Positions 58,433 through 64,000 of a DNA stretch of 64,000 nt are shown piece after piece. The notes under the pieces were generated by a model. That model was given only the letters and a program-made list of their open reading frames with translations, was not told where the DNA came from and did not search any database. The stretch's first letter is position 1, and every line of letters starts with the position of its first letter. Origin of the DNA: Planctomycetota bacterium (lineage in GTDB: Bacteria; Planctomycetota; Planctomycetia; Gemmatales; Gemmataceae). Made by a program: the position numbers and the translations under genes. The DNA lies in NCBI GenBank assembly GCA_016873225.1, contig VGXS01000007.1, positions 61,496-125,495 on the forward strand, in the 5' to 3' direction.

Positions 58433-60241
58433 GTGACCCAGGTTGACGATTCATCGCCGACGACTGATGACACGCCAGTCGTGGAATGCCTTGCCATCGA
58501 CTTCCTTTCGAGGCCCGCGTTGGCCCGGGTGCCGGGGTGGGATCGACCGCTGGCGCCATCGGTGAGGTCGGTGCCCGTGCTATCGAGCCGGCCATGGGTG
58601 CGCGGCCTGGGTCCGATCCAGATGTCCGTGCAAACGCAGGTTTGGCGATTTCCGGTTCCCGTCGACCTTCCCGCCAAGGCCCGCGCCGATTCCGCGCCGG
58701 TTTCCAGCGGGCCGGGCCATGAAAATGACGCCACGGAAGAAAACAACCCCCAGTTTCCCGGGGAGCAATCCCCACCGCCGGCGGCGGGGCGGAGCGGCAC
58801 CCGGGTGAGGCCTCCGGCCAGCGTGATCGGCATCAAGGACCGCCTCCTGTTCCTGCTTCAACCGCCTCTGGAAGGAATGCTGGGCAAGGGTCGCCTCACC
58901 TTGCCATTTCAGCCATATCCTTACCAGCTGAAGGGAATGGCGTTTCTCATGCCACGGGCCCACGCCCTCATCGCCGACGAGATGGGGCTGGGAAAGACCG
59001 TGCAGGTGATCCTTTCGTTGCGCCTCATGTACACGAGCGGCCTGTTCAAGAGGGTGCTCGTGGTCTGTCCCAAGCCGCTGGTGGTGAACTGGTCCCGCGA
59101 ATTGAGGCTATGGGCGCCGGAACTTCCCTATGAGGTCATCGGAGGCGACACGGAAACCCGCATGGCGATGTGGCGGGTCTCGAACTGTCCCGTGCAGATC
59201 GTCAATTACGAGATTCTCACCCGCGACACCGACATCGCCTCCTCGGAGGATTGCCATTTCGACATTGTCGTCCTCGACGAGGCGCAGCGGATCAAGTCGC
59301 ATGAGAGCAAGGCCAACCGGGCGGCGCGCAACCTGAAGCGCGACAAAAGCTGGGCGATGTCGGGGACGCCGATCGAGAACCGCGCCGAGGATCTCGTGAA
59401 CATCTTCTCGTTCGTGGAACCCGGCCTGATTCCCGCCGAGGCCGATCCCCGGATCATGCAGGAACTTGTCCGCGACAAGATCATCCGCCGAACCAAGGAA
59501 CAGGTGGCGGGCCACATGCCTCCCCGGGTGATCCGCGACATTCCGCTCGACCTTTCCCCCGAGCAGCGGGCCACCTACGACATGGCCGAGAAGGATGGTG
59601 TCGTGCACCTCAACGCCCTTGGCGACACGATCACCGTGCAGCATGTCTTCGAACTGGTGATGCGCCTCAAGCAGGTGTGCAACTTCGACCCGCGCACCGG
59701 GGCGTCCAGCAAGATGGAACTCCTGCTGTCGGAGATGGACGAGGTCGCGTCCACCGGCAACAAGGCGATCATCTTCTCGCAGTGGGTGGAACCGCTCGAG
59801 ATGATCGCCTGCGAACTGGCGGCCCACAAGCCGCTCCTTTATCACGGGAAGGTTCCCCACAAGGACCGGCAGGCCATCCTCGACCGGTTCAAGGCCAGCG
59901 CCGAGCACCGGGTCATCCTGATGAGCTACGGCACGGGAAGCGTGGGCCTCAACCTGCAGTTTTGCAATTATGTGTTCCTGTTCGACCGGTGGTGGAACCC
60001 GGCGATCGAGGACCAGGCCATCAACCGGGCCCACCGGCTTGGCCAAAAGGCGCCGGTTTTCGTCTCAAGGTACATCTCGGCCGGCACCATCGAGGAGCGG
60101 ATCGCCGCGGTGCTCGACAAGAAGCGGGCCCTGTTCAACGAGATGATCGCGATGAACGGTCCCCCCATCAACATGGGCATGAACGAGGAGGATATTTTCG
60201 GCCTCTTCGACCTCGCGGCGCGGCCAAGGCGCGCGGCTTGA
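58433..60241 (+). CDS. SNF2-family DEAD/DEAH box helicase (start uncertain)
   Basis: YPYQLKGMAFLMPRAHALIADEMGLGKTVQVILSLRLMY; VVLDEAQRIKSHESKANRAARNLK; MSYGTGSVGLNLQFCNYVFLFDRWWNPAIEDQAINRAHRLGQ. Confidence 0.9.
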   Translation: MTQVDDSSPTTDDTPVVECLAIDFLSRPALARVPGWDRPLAPSVRSVPVLSSRPWVRGLGPIQMSVQTQVWRFPVPVDLPAKARADSAPVSSGPGHENDATEENNPQFPGEQSPPPAAGRSGTRVRPPASVIGIKDRLLFLLQPPLEGMLGKGRLTLPFQPYPYQLKGMAFLMPRAHALIADEMGLGKTVQVILSLRLMYTSGLFKRVLVVCPKPLVVNWSRELRLWAPELPYEVIGGDTETRMAMWRVSNCPVQIVNYEILTRDTDIASSEDCHFDIVVLDEAQRIKSHESKANRAARNLKRDKSWAMSGTPIENRAEDLVNIFSFVEPGLIPAEADPRIMQELVRDKIIRRTKEQVAGHMPPRVIRDIPLDLSPEQRATYDMAEKDGVVHLNALGDTITVQHVFELVMRLKQVCNFDPRTGASSKMELLLSEMDEVASTGNKAIIFSQWVEPLEMIACELAAHKPLLYHGKVPHKDRQAILDRFKASAEHRVILMSYGTGSVGLNLQFCNYVFLFDRWWNPAIEDQAINRAHRLGQKAPVFVSRYISAGTIEERIAAVLDKKRALFNEMIAMNGPPINMGMNEEDIFGLFDLAARPRRAA

Positions 60242-60323
60242 AGCGGACGGCCGTTTGGCTAGTAATTGAGTGTCGTCTCTCTCTCCCGTCGGGGGCGACC
60301 CCGGCCACCCCAAGGTACGCGAC

Positions 60324-61595
60324 ATGGCAAAGCGTCTGGGCATCATCGTGGGCGGTGGTCCCGCCCCCGGAATCAACGGCGTGATCAGCGCCGTGACCCT
60401 GGAATCCCTCAGGCAGGGATGGGAGGTCATCGGGTTCCGCGACGGATTCAGGTGGCTTGTCCGCGGCGACACCAGCCATGTCTGGAACCTCTCCTCCGAG
60501 GATGTCAGGGGCATCAACATCCGGGGCGGGTCGATCCTTGGCACCGCGCGGGTCAATCCCGCCAAGTCCGAGGAGGACATGGCCCGGGTGCTTGCCGCCT
60601 TCAAGTCGCTGGGCCTCGACCACCTCGTCACCATCGGCGGCGACGACACCGCCTACTCGGGAAGCAAGGTTTACTCCGGCGCGGGAGGCGCGGTTCGCGT
60701 GGCCCATGTGCCCAAGACCATCGACAACGACCTGCCCCTGCCGCCCGGGGTCCCCACCTTCGGGTACGAGACCGCGCGCCAGGTCGGCGTGTCCCTGGTG
60801 AACAACCTCAACGAGGATGCCAGAACCTGCGGCCGATGGTTCCTCGTGGTGAGCATGGGACGCGCCGCGGGTCACCTCGCCCTGGGCATCGGGAAGGCCG
60901 CGGCCGCGGCCGTGACCATCATTCCCGAGGAGTTCGTGAATTCCGCCCCCACCCTTGATTCCGTCGCCGACATCATCCTCGGATCCATCCTCAAGAGTCG
61001 CGCCGAGGGCCGCGATCATGGCGTCGCCGTGCTCGCCGAAGGATTGGTCGAGTCCATTGGCGAGAAGGGCTTGGGCGCGATGTCCGAGGGGCAGCTTGCC
61101 TCCTATGGCAAGATCGAACGCGATCCCCACGGAAACCTCCGCATGGCCGAGATCGACTTCGGCCGCATGATCAGGGATCGCCTCGCCGAAAAGCTTCGCG
61201 CCCTGAAGCTTGGAGTCTCACTCACTTCCAAGGACATCGGCTACGAACTCCGATGCGCCGACCCGGTGCCTTTTGACGCCGAGTACACTCGCGACCTCGG
61301 CTACGGCGCCGTGAAGTTCCTGCTTTCGGATGATTCCGTCAGGTTCGGCGCCATCATCAGCCTCGTGGAGGGCAAGACCCGTCCGCTGCCGTTCGAGACG
61401 ATGCTCAACCCGGCCACCAAGCGCATGCAGACTCGGCGCGTTGATGTTTCCAGCCAGGGTTACGAGTGCGCCCGCCGCTTCATGACCCGCGTGGAACCGC
61501 ACGACCTTTCGGATGACACCAGGCTTGCGGCCCTCGCGAAGGCTTCAGGGATCACACCCGAGGCTTTCAAAACCCTGTTTGCCGCGGTGGCCTGA
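60324..61595 (+). CDS. 6-phosphofructokinase, probably PPi-dependent type
   Basis: MAKRLGIIVGGGPAPGINGVISAV; IGGDDTAYSGSKVY; VPKTIDNDLPLPPGVPTFGYETA. Confidence 0.9.
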   Translation: MAKRLGIIVGGGPAPGINGVISAVTLESLRQGWEVIGFRDGFRWLVRGDTSHVWNLSSEDVRGINIRGGSILGTARVNPAKSEEDMARVLAAFKSLGLDHLVTIGGDDTAYSGSKVYSGAGGAVRVAHVPKTIDNDLPLPPGVPTFGYETARQVGVSLVNNLNEDARTCGRWFLVVSMGRAAGHLALGIGKAAAAAVTIIPEEFVNSAPTLDSVADIILGSILKSRAEGRDHGVAVLAEGLVESIGEKGLGAMSEGQLASYGKIERDPHGNLRMAEIDFGRMIRDRLAEKLRALKLGVSLTSKDIGYELRCADPVPFDAEYTRDLGYGAVKFLLSDDSVRFGAIISLVEGKTRPLPFETMLNPATKRMQTRRVDVSSQGYECARRFMTRVEPHDLSDDTRLAALAKASGITPEAFKTLFAAVA

Positions 61596-61615
61596 CATAC
61601 CATGCCTCGGGCTGG

Positions 61616-62674
61616 CTACTGGCCCCGGCTGACCGTGCCCTTCTTCGTGGACATGGCGATCGGCACATCCGGGGGCAGTGGCCGGCCCGCCACGACAACC
61701 TCGCGTCCATGGAGGTGGTCGCGGATCCGCCGGTAGGCGTCGAAGCTGTCCGGATACACGCACAGCGTGATCGCCGTCACCTGTGGATCGAGATGGTCCA
61801 CGATGTTGCGGAAGGCGCTGCCCGGCGCCAGCGCCTTTTCAACAGGCTCGCCCCGCGCCGGGTCGAGCGGCTCGACTTCCCAACCTGTCAGCCCGTAACG
61901 GAACGAGCCCCGGTCATCGGGGATCTCCGTCCTGCCCAAAAGTCCCAGGGGGCGTTCCCTCTCGATGGTGTACCGCAGGCGGAAGGCGCCTGAGGGAGCC
62001 GTGCGTCTTTCAAGGCTCCAGCGCGATCGCAGTTCGTCACCCGCCTCCCTCATACCCTGCTGGATTTCCTCGACCATGGTTCCAAGGTCGATGGCCGTGA
62101 CCCGGTTGTCGCGGATCTCGAAGAGGATTTCCTCCGACTGCACCGTTTGGCTCACGGGAGTCGGGTAGCGGTGCACCTTCTTGGGCGAGGGGGAGGCCTT
62201 CAATTCGGCGATTTTTCGTTCGGCCTCGGCGAGCCTCGCCTTGAGTTCGGCGTCGGGCATCGGCGCCGAGGGCGAGGGCAGGCGCTCGAGCGCGGCCACT
62301 TCGTCGCGCAGAAGCGCCAGGCGCCCATCTTCCCGCCGCCTCGATTCCGAAGCGTCGCGGGCTGTTGCCCGGCCGGCCTCGCCCTCGGACAGCAACCGCG
62401 CGAGTTCGGCCTCCAGGCGGGCCACCGCGTCGGTACCCTTGCGCGCCTCTTTCTCGAGCGGATCAGGCGCTTCCCTGTCCCCGGCGGAAGCCACCATTTC
62501 AGGAAGCGCTTCCGGGACAAACGGCTTGCTGACCGTCGGTCCCTGATAGAGCCGCGCGCCCGCCCACGCCACGAGGATCAGCTTGATGATGATGCCGCAC
62601 ACATTCGCCACGACATCGAGGAACGAGTCGAAGCTGAACGATTCGGGGCGTTCCCTGTGGCGGCGTCGAGACAC
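61616..62674 (-). CDS. Hypothetical protein, one N-terminal TM helix plus coiled coil
   Basis: ESFSFDSFLDVVANVCGIIIKLILVAWAGARLYQGP; Ala/Glu/Arg-rich heptads. Confidence 0.75.
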   Translation of the reverse strand: MSRRRHRERPESFSFDSFLDVVANVCGIIIKLILVAWAGARLYQGPTVSKPFVPEALPEMVASAGDREAPDPLEKEARKGTDAVARLEAELARLLSEGEAGRATARDASESRRREDGRLALLRDEVAALERLPSPSAPMPDAELKARLAEAERKIAELKASPSPKKVHRYPTPVSQTVQSEEILFEIRDNRVTAIDLGTMVEEIQQGMREAGDELRSRWSLERRTAPSGAFRLRYTIERERPLGLLGRTEIPDDRGSFRYGLTGWEVEPLDPARGEPVEKALAPGSAFRNIVDHLDPQVTAITLCVYPDSFDAYRRIRDHLHGREVVVAGRPLPPDVPIAMSTKKGTVSRGQ

Positions 62675-62698
62675 GGCTGGTTCCTCCGGGAGGCTCGG

Positions 62699-64000
62699 CT
62701 AAGGCCTCAAAGCCTCTCGCAATTCTTCCATGGTTTCGATGGACTGCTGTGACTTCAAGACATCCCAGGACATCAGCAGCGGGTAGATCGCGTGGTAGCT
62801 TCGCAAGCCGTCGTTCCAAACCAGGTAACGCACATGGGCCTTGGGCACCACATCGCCGGGCCTTGCCAGCGCCTTGCGTCTTTCAACCTGCCTTTTCAGT
62901 TCCTCCACGAGCGGATTGTTGTCCGGCGACAGCTCGGCGATGCTGAACTTGCGACCTCCGGGGTGAACAATCGCGCCGTCGCCCCGGCACTCGACGAACA
63001 ACACCAGTTCCGCCGGGCCGGAAAGCTTGGCCAATCGCATGGGCCTCGACGGGGGATTCCTGTCGCGGGCGCGCGGCAAGGGCACAAGCACGCGCCCCAG
63101 GGGCGCCAGGTCATCCGCATCGGGGTCCGGAAGCCCGCCCCCCGAAGTGCCCCCGGCGGGATCCGAACCACCGCCGGAATCCTGGCCACCCGCCAGGTTG
63201 TTTCGGGGCTTGTCAGGGTCTTCGCGCCGCTGGTCGGGAGTGGTTGGATTGGGAGGCGGCAAGGGTGGCGGACCGGTGATCGGTGCCAACGGGCCGCCCG
63301 GGTTTCCCAAAACCATCCCTGCTCCCGGGGTTCCGGCGCCGGGCGCTCCTCCTGGACCTCCGGCGGAACCTTGGCCCATTCCCTCGGCGCCCCCGGGAGG
63401 TCCGCCGGCAATACCTTGGCCAGTGGGGTTTCCACCTGCGCCACCTCGGGCGCTTCCCGAGCCTCCCTGTCCGCCGGCGCCGGAACCGCCCGGCACGCCG
63501 GAACCGCCTTCGGCCTGCCCTTGGTCGGGTTCTGGTTGCAAAACCAATCGCGGCAGGTTCGAGCCGGATGCGCCTCCTGGGATTCCGGGCAATCCCGGTT
63601 GATCCGGGGAACCATTTCCACCGGGGCTTGTGCCAGTTCCCCCCGGTCCGTTGCCGGGAAGCCCGCCGAGGCCGTTTCCATTGGCCCCCGGGGAGTTGGC
63701 GAAGCCTCCGCCACCCATGGCGCCCCCCGGTCCGTTGCCGGGAGGCCCGCCGAGGCCGTTTCCATTGGCCCCCGGGGAGTTGGCGAAGCCTCCGCCACCC
63801 GAGGCGCCCCCCGGTCCATTTCCTATTCCGCCTATGCCTGATCCTGTGGTTCCATTTTCAACCCCGGTTCCACCCACGCCATTGCCGCTAGTGGCTCCCG
63901 TTGGCCCCCGTCCGCCGGAACCGAGGCCGATTCCCCCGCCCGGAATGCCCGGCAAACCGCCGATGCCGCTGCCGTTTTCCGTTCTGTCACCCGGTCCGTA
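62699..64000 (-). CDS. Gly/Asn/Pro-rich low-complexity protein with folded C-terminal domain, 5' end beyond window
   Basis: ORF frame remains open to the window edge; GNGPGGAxGGGGFANSPGANGNGLGG repeats; C-terminal LAKLSGPAELVLFVECRGDGAIVHPGGRKFSIAEL. Confidence 0.75.
   Translation of the reverse strand, partial: YGPGDRTENGSGIGGLPGIPGGGIGLGSGGRGPTGATSGNGVGGTGVENGTTGSGIGGIGNGPGGASGGGGFANSPGANGNGLGGPPGNGPGGAMGGGGFANSPGANGNGLGGLPGNGPGGTGTSPGGNGSPDQPGLPGIPGGASGSNLPRLVLQPEPDQGQAEGGSGVPGGSGAGGQGGSGSARGGAGGNPTGQGIAGGPPGGAEGMGQGSAGGPGGAPGAGTPGAGMVLGNPGGPLAPITGPPPLPPPNPTTPDQRREDPDKPRNNLAGGQDSGGGSDPAGGTSGGGLPDPDADDLAPLGRVLVPLPRARDRNPPSRPMRLAKLSGPAELVLFVECRGDGAIVHPGGRKFSIAELSPDNNPLVEELKRQVERRKALARPGDVVPKAHVRYLVWNDGLRSYHAIYPLLMSWDVLKSQQSIETMEELREALRP
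63641..63810. repeat. Two near-identical direct repeats of about 84 bp inside the Gly-rich CDS
   Basis: ccggtccgttgccggga(a/g)gcccgccgaggccgtttccattggcccccggggagttggcgaagcctccgccaccc(at/ga)ggcgcccc repeated in tandem. Confidence 0.9.

Noticed and set aside
63641-63810. CRISPR-like direct repeats
   Set aside because: Repeats are contiguous, in frame and encode a Gly-rich protein segment.

Overview
High-GC bacterial chromosome segment whose gene content is typical of Planctomycetota (PSD1/DUF1549-DUF1553 cytochromes, DUF1501 and DUF1552 secreted proteins, a YTV-type surface protein, sulfatase). Taxonomy is inferred from content only. Main blocks: (i) 0.4-8.9 kb: YTV-like Cys-rich protein, SMP-30-like protein, esterase, tRNA-Glu(TTC), bpt, DHH phosphoesterase, EVE protein, polytopic membrane protein, and a SelW/Rdx-type selenoprotein gene (7304-7540, minus) that is missing from the ORF track because of its in-frame UGA. 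(ii) 9-19.4 kb: minus-strand run hemE, ubiE, GT4, a protein with three tandem WaaP-like kinase modules, heptosyltransferase, hldE, a conserved unknown and lpxK. (iii) 19.6-31 kb: STN-like secreted protein, aat, sulfatase, two secreted unknowns, a PSD1+DUF1501 pair, an S-adenosylhomocysteine riboswitch followed by ahcY and a terminator, and a methyltransferase. (iv) 31.3-33.2 kb: PHP-domain gene interrupted by one in-frame TAG, then an AT-rich structured non-coding island containing a degenerate duplication. (v) 33.2-50.1 kb: a nine-gene minus-strand array, a GntR/FCD regulator followed by four alternating PSD1-DUF1501 pairs with repeated 4-nt stop/start overlaps, and a palindrome just upstream of the regulator. 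(vi) 50.2-64 kb: orphan DUF1501, a hydrolase with a beta-propeller apparently inserted into a LamG domain, serine hydrolase, vWA protein, SNF2 helicase, PPi-type phosphofructokinase, and a Gly-rich repeat protein cut by the window edge. The best leads are the unannotated selenoprotein, the SAH riboswitch, the GntR-led quadruple PSD1/DUF1501 array and the triple-kinase LPS protein. No CRISPR array, intact transposon, prophage or rRNA was seen.
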